From OLB6 sp964493635 (GTDB lineage Bacteria > Bacteroidota > Ignavibacteria > Kapaibacteriales > Kapaibacteriaceae): DNA of 64,000 nucleotides. The position numbers and the translations under genes are program-made. Position 1 is the first letter of the stretch; each line of letters starts with the position of its first letter. The stretch is taken from NCBI GenBank assembly GCA_964493635.1, contig CAZBOW010000001.1, positions 132,026 through 196,025 on the forward strand, written 5' to 3'. The notes beneath the pieces were generated by a model. It ran no database searches, was not told where the DNA came from, and saw nothing but the letters and a program-made list of their open reading frames with translations. This document shows, one piece after another, positions 52,055 to 60,776 of this stretch.

Positions 52055-53036
52055 CTAGCGAAGGCGCGAAAACACCTTCGGATCAAATGCTTCACGAACC
52101 GACTCTCCCACAAACACCGTTAGCAGGAGCGTGATGAACATGGCACCCAAGGGAGCAGCAACAAGCCACCATTTGTTGGTGGTGATATACTTCAAGCCCA
52201 AGGAGACCATCTCACCCCATGATGGAGTCGGCGGTGGCAGGCCAAAGCCTAAGAAGTCCAGACTCACCAGTGCTCCGATACCGGCCACGATGGCAAACGG
52301 GAAGTACGTGATGATCGGCACCAAGCTATTCGGCAGAATATGCTTCAGCAAAATCGTACGTGTGGGCACCCCGATGCTCACGGCTGCGGCAACGTAGTCC
52401 TTCGATTTCTCGCGCAAAAACTCAGCTCTGATGAGCCAGGTAATGCCAATCCACGATGTAATCGACAGGAGTCCCAGCAGCAGCATGAAGCTGGGCGTGA
52501 ACAGCGACACCACGATGATGATCACGAAGAGAATGGGAAGTGTACTCCAGATCTCAATAAACCGCTGGAGGATGATGTCGAACCAACCACCGCGAAAACC
52601 GCTGATCATTCCTAGTGGGATACCGATGAAGTATTCGAGAATCACCAAGGCAAGGGCAAACGACAATGAAACGTTAAAGCCGTAGGCCATACGGGCGAAC
52701 ACATCACGCCCACGGTCGTCCGTACCAAATAGCCGTGCGTTGCCAGCCTCATCTGATTCCAGCGGAGCCAAGAATTGGGTGTTGCCGGACTGCGTNNNNN
52801 NNNNNNNNNNNNNNNNNNNNNNNNNNNNNNNNNNNNNNNNNNNNNNNNNNNNNNNNNNNNNNNNNNNNNNNNNNNNNNNNNNNNNNNNNNNNNNNCCATG
52901 AGATGGCATAGGCCGTCGAAATGATGATCAGCGAGTAATACCCTCGTTTCAAACTCTTGAACTTGGCCCATCTCCGCTGGAACACCGTAAGGGGCTTGGG
53001 AGTCGCTGATGATCGCCAGGAGGTAAATAGTCCCAT
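52055..53036 (-). CDS. Peptide ABC transporter permease, YejE/OppC type, interrupted by a gap
   Basis: The N-terminus (MGLFTSWRSSATPKPLTVFQ, then R-R-G-Y-Y-S-L-I-I-I-S) starts at 53036; a gap (52796-52895) follows, and the rest reads on to 52055. After the gap: F-G-T-D-D-R-G-R-D-V-F-A-R and the EAA loop S-I-G-V-P-T-R-T-I-L-L-K-H-I-L-P-N. The R-R-G-Y-x-S-L start and G-T-D-x-x-G-R-D-V fit YejE (microcin C and peptide uptake) better than OppC. Frame differs across the gap because the gap length is a placeholder. Confidence 0.88.
52796..52895. other. Assembly gap in the yejE-type gene (100 N)
   Basis: Placeholder; compared with E. coli YejE the true gap is probably longer than 100 bases. Confidence 0.96.
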
Positions 53037-53041
53037 AGTGC

Positions 53042-54286
53042 TTACTTGAACCGAATGCGAGGATCAACAACGGCGAGAATGAAGTCCGAGATGATATTGC
53101 CCAGCAAGAGCGTTGTAACACCAATCACCGTGAACGCAAAGACGATTGGATAATCACGAGAGAGGATGGCCATATACGAGAGTTTGCCGATCCCCTCGAT
53201 GTTGAATACATACTCAATCAAAAACGACCCAGCCAAGAATACTGTAATCACAAACCCGGCTCGTGCTGCAAGAGGGATAATCGAGTTACGCATGGCATGC
53301 ATCCAGATCACACGCTTTTCTCGCAGTCCCTTGGCAAATGCGGTGCGCACGTAGTCGTGCCCGAGGTTCTCCAACAACGAATTCTTCATCAGCATGGCCA
53401 ACGAGGCAATCCCTGTCACGGAGTAGGCAATGATCGGCAAGATGAAGTGCACTGCACGATCGGCGATTTTGGACCCGATCTCAAGCATATCATATTCCGA
53501 ACTCTGAATACCCCCAAGCGGTAAGAGCGGCAGGAAGGAGTCGGTAGCCAAAAACATGAGCAGAATAGCACCAATGGCCCACCCTGGCATCGAGTTGAGA
53601 GCAAACATGCCGACGCTCGTGATGATATCAAATCGAGACCGGTGCTCAAGCGCTTTCTGGATACCCAAGTAGAGGGCTACCACGTAGGCAATGATGAAGC
53701 CGATCACTCCAAACTGGATCGACACGGGAAGTCGTTCCTTGATCAGGTCGATGACGGGCTCGCGGTACTGGTAGGAGTTGCCAAAGTCGCCCGTGAGAAT
53801 GCCGGCAAACTCCGACTTGTACACGTAACGGTTCGGGCTGCCATCTTCGTGCGTCAAGTCGGCAACCAACCATTCAGCGGCACGTTCCGTTGGGCGATCT
53901 GCATCATAGACTACCAAGCCGGACTCTTCCCGCCGAACGAGAACGCTCTTCCCACCCGTCACACGCCGTGGTTGATCGAGTTCCACCGAATACTGGTCGA
54001 CTTCTCGAGGCCACACGCCCAACCAGATCAGGTAGCGTTCGAAGATCGGCTTGTCGAAACCGTAGTATCGCTTTAACTCCTCGAGTGCTTTCGGCGGTAT
54101 GGAGGTTTCCCCTTCGCTGGCGATCCCGCCCACAGTTCCGCCTTCGGCAGCTGCAGCCTGAAGCTGGCGCTTCTGTTGTTCGAGCGGTCCACCCGGTGAG
54201 AGTTGGACAATCGAGAACACGACAATCGTGCACCCAATAAAGGTTGGAATTGCCAACAGCAGACGCCGAAGAAAGTACGTTAGCAC
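53042..54286 (-). CDS. Peptide ABC transporter permease, YejB/OppB type
   Basis: 414 residues. The N-terminus MLTYFLRRLLLAIPTFIG and V-V-F-S-I-V-Q-L-S-P-G-G-P match YejB/OppB. The periplasmic loop at residues 40-170 is large, as in YejB, with Y-G-F-D-K-P. The EAA loop is A-F-A-K-G-L-R-E-K-R-V-I-W-M-H-A-M-R-N. It ends D-P-R-I-R-F-K. It lies 12 bases after the binding protein gene and 5 bases before yejE. Confidence 0.92.
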   Translation of the reverse strand: MLTYFLRRLLLAIPTFIGCTIVVFSIVQLSPGGPLEQQKRQLQAAAAEGGTVGGIASEGETSIPPKALEELKRYYGFDKPIFERYLIWLGVWPREVDQYSVELDQPRRVTGGKSVLVRREESGLVVYDADRPTERAAEWLVADLTHEDGSPNRYVYKSEFAGILTGDFGNSYQYREPVIDLIKERLPVSIQFGVIGFIIAYVVALYLGIQKALEHRSRFDIITSVGMFALNSMPGWAIGAILLMFLATDSFLPLLPLGGIQSSEYDMLEIGSKIADRAVHFILPIIAYSVTGIASLAMLMKNSLLENLGHDYVRTAFAKGLREKRVIWMHAMRNSIIPLAARAGFVITVFLAGSFLIEYVFNIEGIGKLSYMAILSRDYPIVFAFTVIGVTTLLLGNIISDFILAVVDPRIRFK

Positions 54287-54298
54287 TGATCGGGCCTC

Positions 54299-56248
54299 TT
54301 ATCGCTTGTAGGTTTTCCAGAACGTATTGACAACCACTCCGGACGATCCCTCTACGGAGGTGCCGGCCTTCTTGGCTTCTTCAAGCGCAGACTGCTTGGC
54401 AGGGTCGATCCACCATCCCGTCATGATTGCAAGGTCCTGGTCGCCCACCTGGGTGTTCTTACTCAGGATGCCCTTTGGCATGCCGAATTTGTTCCATGCT
54501 GCGATTCGGACACCTTTCGGTGCCCACCAGAAGGCGATGAGATGCTCAGCCGAAACGATCTTGTCGATTTCTTGGATGATGCGTACCCGGTCGGCCTGAT
54601 TGAAGGCCACGCGGTACTCCTCGATCAGTTGATCAACCCGGGCATTCTTAAATCCGGTAACGTTGTTCGTGTTCTTGAGGTCGGCCAACTTACTGGCCAG
54701 AGATGTCTCTGGATTCGGGAACACCAGACCGCCGTAGTTACCGACCGTCAGCGAGAAGTTCCGCTCCATCATGTTTTCGGACATCGTATTGCCGTCGACG
54801 TACTTGATTTGAACGTCGATGCCAGCATCCTTGGCCGTTTGCTTGAATGGCGTGACAAACTGTTCCAAAGGCTTGATAATCGGCAATTCCACCACAAACG
54901 GCTTACCATTCTTAGTGAGGAATCCATCCTTGTTCCGCGACGTCCAACCGGCTTGCGTTAACAGTTCGGCCGCCTTTTGAGGGTTGAAGTCGATTTTTTC
55001 GTTGCCTGGAAACTCGTACACCGAGTTGCCGTACCAAGAGTTCATCGGGACATACTCGTCGAAGAGCAGCTTGCTGATAATGGATTCGCGGTCCAGCAGA
55101 TGGGCAAATGCCTTACGAACGCGAATGTCGTCGAAGGGGGCCTTCCGCGTGTTGAAATAGTAGCCGTACGTTCCAGCCGGGCCATCGGTGATCACACGAT
55201 AGCGCTGAATCCAGTGCTTCTGCAGTGCATCGTACGACGTGTCCGATACCCACTTATCCGTGGTCAGAGAGGTAAAGGAGAAGTAGTCGGTCTCCCCTTT
55301 CTTGAACATCTCGTACTCCAACGTTGGATTGTCCTTTACCACCGAAAAACTCAGGTAGTCGAAGTTGTTCGAGGCTTTTGCCAGAACGTAGTCGATGGCC
55401 CAATAGTCGGGACGGCGCGTGAACCGATACGACTCCTGCTTCTTGATGTCCTCCGGAAGGATGATGTACGGACCGGATCCAACGGGCATGGTGTACTGGA
55501 ACTTGTCAACAAACTCCCGTCCTGTAAGGCCACCAATTTCGTCGCTTTGCAGGATGCTCAGGCTGGCGCCAAACGAAAGGAAATTGCGCCAGTTCTGCTC
55601 ATTACAGGAAACTTGCACCAGGTATGGGCTCAGGGCAACCGGGGTGTTGTACCGGCTGAAGCTCTGCTGCATTGATGGCGATTGAATGGACTCATCCATA
55701 ATCAGATTGAACGTAGCCACCACGTCCTGCGCCGTCACGCGCTTGCCGTCGGACCAGCGAGCATTCGGGTCGATCCGGAAGGTGAAGGTCATCTGATCTT
55801 CCGAGATCTTCCAGTGCGACGCCAACGCCGGGATGAAGTCCAAGGTCACGGGATGGACGCCGATCAAGGTTTCATAGACCAGCGAGCTCATGTGCGAGTT
55901 TTCCGTGAAGTTCGCGCTTGGGCCGTAAAAGAACGGACGGAAGCTCAGCGGGAATCGCGAAATCGTGCTGGTAATGGTTCCACCTTTGGTCACCGGATAG
56001 ACAAACAGGTCCAAGTCGGCCTGCGTTGGTGTCCATGTTTGGAAGCCCATGGATTCGGCGACGTTCTCAAACCCGGCACCTCCTAGGGTGTCCGGGACGC
56101 TGGGATCGGCCCCAGCGGGAGTATCGAATTTCTTCCACGAAACCTTAACCGTGCTGATGTCGGTTTCTGCCGACTCCTTGGTTCCACAGCTCACCACCAG
56201 AAGGCTGGCAATGATCACAACAGTAGCAAGGCGACTCTTCAACAACAT
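54299..56248 (-). CDS. Extracellular solute-binding lipoprotein, family 5 (peptide/YejA-like)
   Basis: About 649 residues from ATG 56248. The lipoprotein signal MLLKSRLATVVIIASLLVVS ends in V-V-S-C-G, so Cys20 is the lipidated residue. The SBP_bac_5 body has F-Y-G-P-S-A-N-F, W-S-D-G-K-R-V-T-A-Q-D-V and V-R-K-A-F-A-H-L-L-D-R-E; the family ends with residues typical of YejA-like proteins that are longer than OppA. It captures peptides for the permeases that follow. A box TATATTTG is at 56301-56308. Confidence 0.92.
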   Translation of the reverse strand: MLLKSRLATVVIIASLLVVSCGTKESAETDISTVKVSWKKFDTPAGADPSVPDTLGGAGFENVAESMGFQTWTPTQADLDLFVYPVTKGGTITSTISRFPLSFRPFFYGPSANFTENSHMSSLVYETLIGVHPVTLDFIPALASHWKISEDQMTFTFRIDPNARWSDGKRVTAQDVVATFNLIMDESIQSPSMQQSFSRYNTPVALSPYLVQVSCNEQNWRNFLSFGASLSILQSDEIGGLTGREFVDKFQYTMPVGSGPYIILPEDIKKQESYRFTRRPDYWAIDYVLAKASNNFDYLSFSVVKDNPTLEYEMFKKGETDYFSFTSLTTDKWVSDTSYDALQKHWIQRYRVITDGPAGTYGYYFNTRKAPFDDIRVRKAFAHLLDRESIISKLLFDEYVPMNSWYGNSVYEFPGNEKIDFNPQKAAELLTQAGWTSRNKDGFLTKNGKPFVVELPIIKPLEQFVTPFKQTAKDAGIDVQIKYVDGNTMSENMMERNFSLTVGNYGGLVFPNPETSLASKLADLKNTNNVTGFKNARVDQLIEEYRVAFNQADRVRIIQEIDKIVSAEHLIAFWWAPKGVRIAAWNKFGMPKGILSKNTQVGDQDLAIMTGWWIDPAKQSALEEAKKAGTSVEGSSGVVVNTFWKTYKR

Positions 56249-56300
56249 GCGTGTCTCCACGAACAGATTCCAGAAACAGTGATGCCGGTACAGTGAACAG

Positions 56301-56308
56301 CAAATATA
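56301..56308 (-). promoter_or_regulatory. -7-type box for the peptide importer operon (TATATTTG)
   Basis: Same sequence as the box before the mutase gene; lies about 52 bases upstream of the lipoprotein ATG. A clear -33 TTG is not seen. Confidence 0.5.
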
Positions 56309-56361
56309 CACTCTGAGCCCTACCGCTTGGACATTGCTCTTGCTCTGGGCATTTTCGTGCG

Positions 56362-57285
56362 ATGAAAACCATCCTACCAGCCGATCTGTCTCATCGTGAC
56401 CGCCATCAACTGCTCCTTAGTGGTGTGTCTCCACGCCCCATTGCCTTCGTGGGATCCGTCGATCGCAATGGCATAGCTAACCTGAGTCCGTATTCGTTTT
56501 TCAACGCATTTGCCTCGAATCCCCCCATCGTTGCCATCGGCCCGGCAATTGCCGCCAAAACGGGGCAGACGAAGGATACGTGGCGGAACATCATGGAAAC
56601 GGGTGAATGCACGATCTCCATGGTGAGCTTTGCCATGGTCGAGCAGATGAATGTGGCCGCCGCACCGTATGCCGCCGATGTCGATGAGTTTGCCAAGGCC
56701 GGGTTTGCGAAGGCATTGTCGCAATTGGTGCAGGCCCCCTATGTGGCCGAGTCGCCCTATGCCCTGGAGTGCCGACTGATGGAGAATATCGAACTTCGGC
56801 GCGACATCGGAGGAAATGGTAATCTGATGCTGTTGGAAGTCATCGCCTTTCACGTTTCGGAGAGCGTGCTGGTTGACGGCATGGTTGATCCCGGGAAAAT
56901 GGATCTGGTCGGCCGCATGGGCTACAACCACTACACGCGTACAACCGACAGATTTCAGACATCACAACCCGCTCTGCCGTGTATTGGGGTTGATGCCCTG
57001 CCAGACCATATTCGCACCAGCGAGATCCTGACAGGCAACGATCTTGGTCGGTTGGCATCGGTGGCGATGCTACCGGCGTTGGATGGCTCGTTTCCGGACT
57101 TTGATGCCGCCTACCACGCAGATTCTGTGGAGATTGAGTTGGCGTCGAACAATCCGATGGGGGCCCTCTATGCCATGCTTCAGCAAGGTCGGCAGCACGA
57201 TCGAGGGCTGCGTCACCACATCGCCCGTGCGTTTCTGCAGAACAACGATGTGGAGTCTGCCTGGCAAACGCTCCTACTGGAGTAG
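56362..57285 (+). CDS. Flavin-reductase-domain (FMN split-barrel) protein
   Basis: 307 residues. N-terminal flavin reductase-like domain with R-P-I-A-F-V-G-S-V-D and N-L-S-P-Y-S-F-F-N-A-F-A-S-N-P-P. K-D-T-W-R-N-I near residue 75 is a typical FMN contact. The C-terminal 110 residues form a helical tail not found in the short family members. Likely a flavin-dependent reductase or flavin-binding protein. Monocistronic; the stop region contains a 12-base direct duplication (57277-57300). Confidence 0.82.
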   Translation: MKTILPADLSHRDRHQLLLSGVSPRPIAFVGSVDRNGIANLSPYSFFNAFASNPPIVAIGPAIAAKTGQTKDTWRNIMETGECTISMVSFAMVEQMNVAAAPYAADVDEFAKAGFAKALSQLVQAPYVAESPYALECRLMENIELRRDIGGNGNLMLLEVIAFHVSESVLVDGMVDPGKMDLVGRMGYNHYTRTTDRFQTSQPALPCIGVDALPDHIRTSEILTGNDLGRLASVAMLPALDGSFPDFDAAYHADSVEIELASNNPMGALYAMLQQGRQHDRGLRHHIARAFLQNNDVESAWQTLLLE

Positions 57286-57298
57286 ATTCTGGAGTAGA

Positions 57299-57829
57299 TT
57301 AGGGCGTCTCGGCCGTCGGTTCCAGCATACACAGCACACTCCCCTTCTCAACGGCGGTTGATTCCACTGCGGCTACACTCCGCACGATGCCGTCCATAGG
57401 AGCGGTAATCGCGTTCTCCATCTTCATAGCCTCCAACGTGAACAGCGTGGCTCCTTTGCGAACCACGTCCCCTTCGGCCACAAGGATACTCTTGATCAGG
57501 CCGGGCATCGGAGCGTTCACCTTCGTCGTACGGGATTGCATTGCCGGTGAGGCACGCAGGATGGAGAGCAGTTCATGGTGATGCTGATCGTGAATGGTAA
57601 CGTCGTAGCGATAGCCCCGTAGGTCTATCGTTAGAGACGACACACCGTCGGTGGAAACCACAACCGGCAGATCGCCATTCCAACGGTAGCTCGTTCCAGA
57701 GCCTGTCCCAGAGCCCGTCTCAGAACCAGCCCCAGAGCCCGTCCCAGAGTTAGGGACAACCGCTGTTGTGGTTACCGTGGAGGCTGTGCCTGATTGTACC
57801 GTGACGCTATACTTCTTGGACGTACTCAT
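57299..57829 (-). CDS. Biotin carboxyl carrier protein (acyl-CoA carboxylase)
   Basis: 176 residues. The C-terminal biotinyl domain has V-N-A-P-M-P-G-L and the biotinylation motif E-A-M-K-M-E-N at about residue 137. The N-terminal half holds a Gly/Ser/Thr-rich flexible linker (S-G-T-G-S-G-A-G-S-E-T-G-S-G) read from imperfect 12-bp repeats. It would carry CO2 between a biotin carboxylase and the carboxyltransferase at 45771-47435. A TAAGTTTG box (57834-57841) ends 4 bases before the ATG, so it can be made from its own promoter. Confidence 0.92.
   Translation of the reverse strand: MSTSKKYSVTVQSGTASTVTTTAVVPNSGTGSGAGSETGSGTGSGTSYRWNGDLPVVVSTDGVSSLTIDLRGYRYDVTIHDQHHHELLSILRASPAMQSRTTKVNAPMPGLIKSILVAEGDVVRKGATLFTLEAMKMENAITAPMDGIVRSVAAVESTAVEKGSVLCMLEPTAETP
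57695..57750. repeat. Imperfect 12-bp repeats encoding the BCCP linker
   Basis: About four imperfect copies of cagagcccgtcc-like units, read as Gly-Ser-Gly-Thr on the minus strand. Confidence 0.7.
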
Positions 57830-57833
57830 GCTG

Positions 57834-57841
57834 CAAACTTA
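57834..57841 (-). promoter_or_regulatory. -7-type box before the biotin carrier gene (TAAGTTTG)
   Basis: Matches TAnnTTTG, overlaps the 3' end of the FTHF cyclo-ligase gene, and ends 4 bases before the ATG at 57829. Confidence 0.5.
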
Positions 57842-58447
57842 CGCGGAACGATCACGGAAATCATACCAACGTTCTTCCGTTGCGATGCGCTGCAACGGTT
57901 GGTCGTGCGAGCACGGCTCTACCGATGCACAGCGCTGAAACTGGTAGGCCAGACCAATCGTAGGTGCCGCGGCGTGCTCCAGAAACCGATCATAAAAGCC
58001 CCCTCCATACCCCAGCCGATAACCGTGGTGATCGAAGGCCAACAGCGGTACAACGATGACGTCCTGAGGTGAAAAGTCGTGATGCGTACGAATGGCCGCC
58101 TGTTCTTGATCGTCTAGCTGTGGTACCGGCTCCATGATGCCAACGTCAGACTGCACCCATACCGTGGCTGGTGTTACCCGGACGTGCTCCATCGTGCCGT
58201 GCTGCGCCGGCCCGACGATCCGCGGACAGTACACTTCCTTGCCAAGCGCCCAGGCATACTCGATGAACGGTAGCGTCTCGATTTCCTCAGGCGTGGAGCG
58301 ATAGATGTGAACGGCGCGAGCTCGTTGAAAACGTCCATCTTTATGAGCCCGTTGGAAGATCAGCTGATCCCAGAGCTGCTTGGTCGATGGGGCTAGCTCA
58401 CGGCGGTGAGCCTTCATGCGTTGACGTAGTTCGGCGTGTGTGGTCAT
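57839..58447 (-). CDS. 5-formyltetrahydrofolate cyclo-ligase
   Basis: 202 residues from ATG 58447, overlapping the EamA stop as ATGA. The family signature is G-Y-G-G-G-F-Y-D-R-F near residue 160, with R-L preceding it; Y-C-P-R-I lies in the middle. It converts 5-formyl-THF to 5,10-methenyl-THF. The N-terminal helix (E-L-R-Q-R-M-K-A-H-R-R-E-L) is typical. A longer upstream frame is rejected. Confidence 0.9.
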   Translation of the reverse strand: MTTHAELRQRMKAHRRELAPSTKQLWDQLIFQRAHKDGRFQRARAVHIYRSTPEEIETLPFIEYAWALGKEVYCPRIVGPAQHGTMEHVRVTPATVWVQSDVGIMEPVPQLDDQEQAAIRTHHDFSPQDVIVVPLLAFDHHGYRLGYGGGFYDRFLEHAAAPTIGLAYQFQRCASVEPCSHDQPLQRIATEERWYDFRDRSA

Positions 58448-59346
58448 GCAGATTCCCGTGTAGTTCGAGCAAGGATGAGATCGGGAATGACCACGGCCCC
58501 TAGGATGACGATAGCTCCGGCCACATTTCGCAGGCTCCACGACTCGTCCAGCAGCAGCACGGCCACAACCGCAGCGGCGATGGGCTCCATGGCGTAGATC
58601 ACACCGGCTCGGACCGGATGGGTGTAGTGCTGGAAGCGTGTCTGAACCCACGTTGCAAACACCGATGCCAAGAGGGCACAGTACAGAATGGTCCAAACAA
58701 GACTCGACGACCATACCGTACGCTGTTCATCGGCATGCGAGTCAAACAGCACAGACCCCACGCCAGCAAGGGCTGCCGTAACTACGAATTGTAGGAGAAC
58801 CAGGGCATGGTGGTCGTCCGTCGAGGTAGAGCCCCCGCCGGGCGACGTCCACCGATCTAAGATCACGATGTAGACGGCCCACTGCATCGCCGCCACGAGG
58901 GTCATCACGTCCCCGAGCGGCAGACCGTGGATTTCAGGAGCCGTGAACAACCACAGGCCAACGACGACAGCCAGAACGGAACCAAGATGCAGCGGACGGA
59001 TTCGGCGTCCGGCAATGATCCAGTAGGCAAACGGTGTGAACACAACCAGCGTACCGGTAATGAAGGCCGATGTCGACGCCGACGACGACTGCAAACCCAT
59101 CGTCTGTAACACGAAGCCCGGGCCGTACAGCAGACCGAGCATGAGTCCACGAACGATGGTCTGGCGCGACACTCGTTGAAGTGCACGTGGCCACAGTGCG
59201 AGGGAAACGATCGCTGCAAGGGCAAATCGGTACCACACCAGCAACAGGGGTGAGGTGTCTACCACCGCACCCTTGATGAGCGCAAACGTACCGCCCCAGA
59301 TCAGCGTGATCGCCACGAGCAAGAGCTCGGCACGGAGAATGGTCAT
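58444..59346 (-). CDS. EamA-family (DMT) transporter
   Basis: 300 residues with ten predicted membrane helices in two EamA repeats; the first repeat contains W-G-G-T-F-A-L-I-K and the second V-R-A-G-V-I-Y-A-M-E-P-I-A-A-A. The E-P-x-x-A motif is characteristic. It probably exports an amino acid or other metabolite. The start overlaps the M20 stop by 4 bases. Confidence 0.88.
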   Translation of the reverse strand: MTILRAELLLVAITLIWGGTFALIKGAVVDTSPLLLVWYRFALAAIVSLALWPRALQRVSRQTIVRGLMLGLLYGPGFVLQTMGLQSSSASTSAFITGTLVVFTPFAYWIIAGRRIRPLHLGSVLAVVVGLWLFTAPEIHGLPLGDVMTLVAAMQWAVYIVILDRWTSPGGGSTSTDDHHALVLLQFVVTAALAGVGSVLFDSHADEQRTVWSSSLVWTILYCALLASVFATWVQTRFQHYTHPVRAGVIYAMEPIAAAVVAVLLLDESWSLRNVAGAIVILGAVVIPDLILARTTRESA

Positions 59347-60758
59347 GCTGGATTCGTTGCCGTCGGAAGGGACGTCATGGCATGGTAGAAGCGAACGGTA
59401 GCATCCATCCCCTTGCGGAAATGCTCCAGCGAGAAATGCTCATCCGGAGAGTGTGCGTTCTCCGTACTCAGTCCGAATCCCATCAGGACCGTCGGCACGC
59501 CGAGTGCAGAGCTAAAAAGCTCAACAACCGGAATCGATCCGCCTTCGCGTTGATACAAGCACGGGGTTCCAAATGTTTCGCGCAGGGCCCAATCGGCGGC
59601 AGCCAGTGCCGGAGCATCCAGGGGCACCAGAACGGGATCCGCGCCGTGCAGATCCACCACACGGGCCCGAACGCCTGCTGGTGTCACGCGCGCAACATGT
59701 TCGGTGATGAGCTCCACAATGCGCTGATGTCGCTGGTTCGGAACCAAGCGCATACTAACCTTGGCCATGGCCGTTGCCGGCAGAACAGTTTTTGCCCCCT
59801 CGCCCGTAAAACCGCCGATCATGCCATTCACATCAAGGGTTGGACGCGTCCACAGTCGCTCAACGATCGAATAGCCATCTTCTCCGCCGGCATCAGGTTG
59901 CCCAACATCGTTCATGAGCCGCTCGGACGTGTAGTCGAGAGCACGGAGTGCCTCACGTTCCTGATCGCTGATGGCTGGCACATCGTCGTAGAACCCATCG
60001 ATCGTGATGCGTCCGTGCTCGTCCTTCATCGAGGCGATGATAGAGCAGAGAGCGTTCAGCGGATTGGCCACGGGGCCACCATACGACCCGCTGTGGAGGT
60101 CACGTCGTGGTCCGTCGACATGGATCTCGACATAGGCCAAGCCTCGCAGCCCATACACCAGGGATGGCTGTCCGGGAGCAAACATTGCCGTATCGGAGAC
60201 GACAACGGCATCGCAGGACAGCATTTCGACATGATGTCGCACGAACGGTGAAAGATTCGGACTACCAATCTCCTCTTCGCCCTCGATCAAGAGTTTCAGG
60301 TTGACCGGAAGGGGCTCGCCAGTGCTCAGCATAGCTTCGAGCGCCGCCACATGAATCCATACTTGCCCCTTGTCATCGGTTGCCCCACGGGCGAAGACCT
60401 TACCGTCACGAACGGTAGGATCGAAGGGGTCGTTGGTCCAGAGGTGGAGCGGGTCAACGGGTTGCACATCGTAATGACCATACATCAGCACGGTGGGAGC
60501 GTCCGGACCTGCCGTCAGATGCTCGGCGTAAACAATGGGATGCCCTTCGGTTGTATGGACCGTAACCGTGCTCACGCCAATTCGTCGCAAGTGGTTGGCT
60601 AGCCACTCGGCGCATTCGGCAACGGCCGGTGTGCGCTCTGGATCGGTGCTGACGCTAGGAAATCGTAAAAACTCCAAGAGCTGTTCACGGGAGGTGTCGT
60701 AGTGCTGATCGAGATACTGAAGAGCAGCAGTTAGGGACGGTGTTCTTGGTGGTTGCAC
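59343..60758 (-). CDS. M20-family dipeptidase
   Basis: 471 residues, GTG start. Zinc site motifs are Y-G-H-Y-D-V-Q-P (first His and catalytic Asp), G-A-T-D-D-K-G-Q (bridging Asp) and E-G-E-E-E-I-G-S (catalytic Glu). The lid domain has D-L-H-S-G-S-Y-G-G-P. This is the M20 carnosinase/PepV-like branch that hydrolyses dipeptides. It lies 18 bases after bshA in the same operon. Confidence 0.92.
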   Translation of the reverse strand: MQPPRTPSLTAALQYLDQHYDTSREQLLEFLRFPSVSTDPERTPAVAECAEWLANHLRRIGVSTVTVHTTEGHPIVYAEHLTAGPDAPTVLMYGHYDVQPVDPLHLWTNDPFDPTVRDGKVFARGATDDKGQVWIHVAALEAMLSTGEPLPVNLKLLIEGEEEIGSPNLSPFVRHHVEMLSCDAVVVSDTAMFAPGQPSLVYGLRGLAYVEIHVDGPRRDLHSGSYGGPVANPLNALCSIIASMKDEHGRITIDGFYDDVPAISDQEREALRALDYTSERLMNDVGQPDAGGEDGYSIVERLWTRPTLDVNGMIGGFTGEGAKTVLPATAMAKVSMRLVPNQRHQRIVELITEHVARVTPAGVRARVVDLHGADPVLVPLDAPALAAADWALRETFGTPCLYQREGGSIPVVELFSSALGVPTVLMGFGLSTENAHSPDEHFSLEHFRKGMDATVRFYHAMTSLPTATNPA

Positions 60759-60776
60759 GGTAGTATCCTTTCAGGT

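Noticed and set aside
57277..57300. Direct 12-bp duplication at the end of the flavin-reductase gene
   Set aside because: It merely duplicates the stop codon region and has no evident function; noted but not scored.
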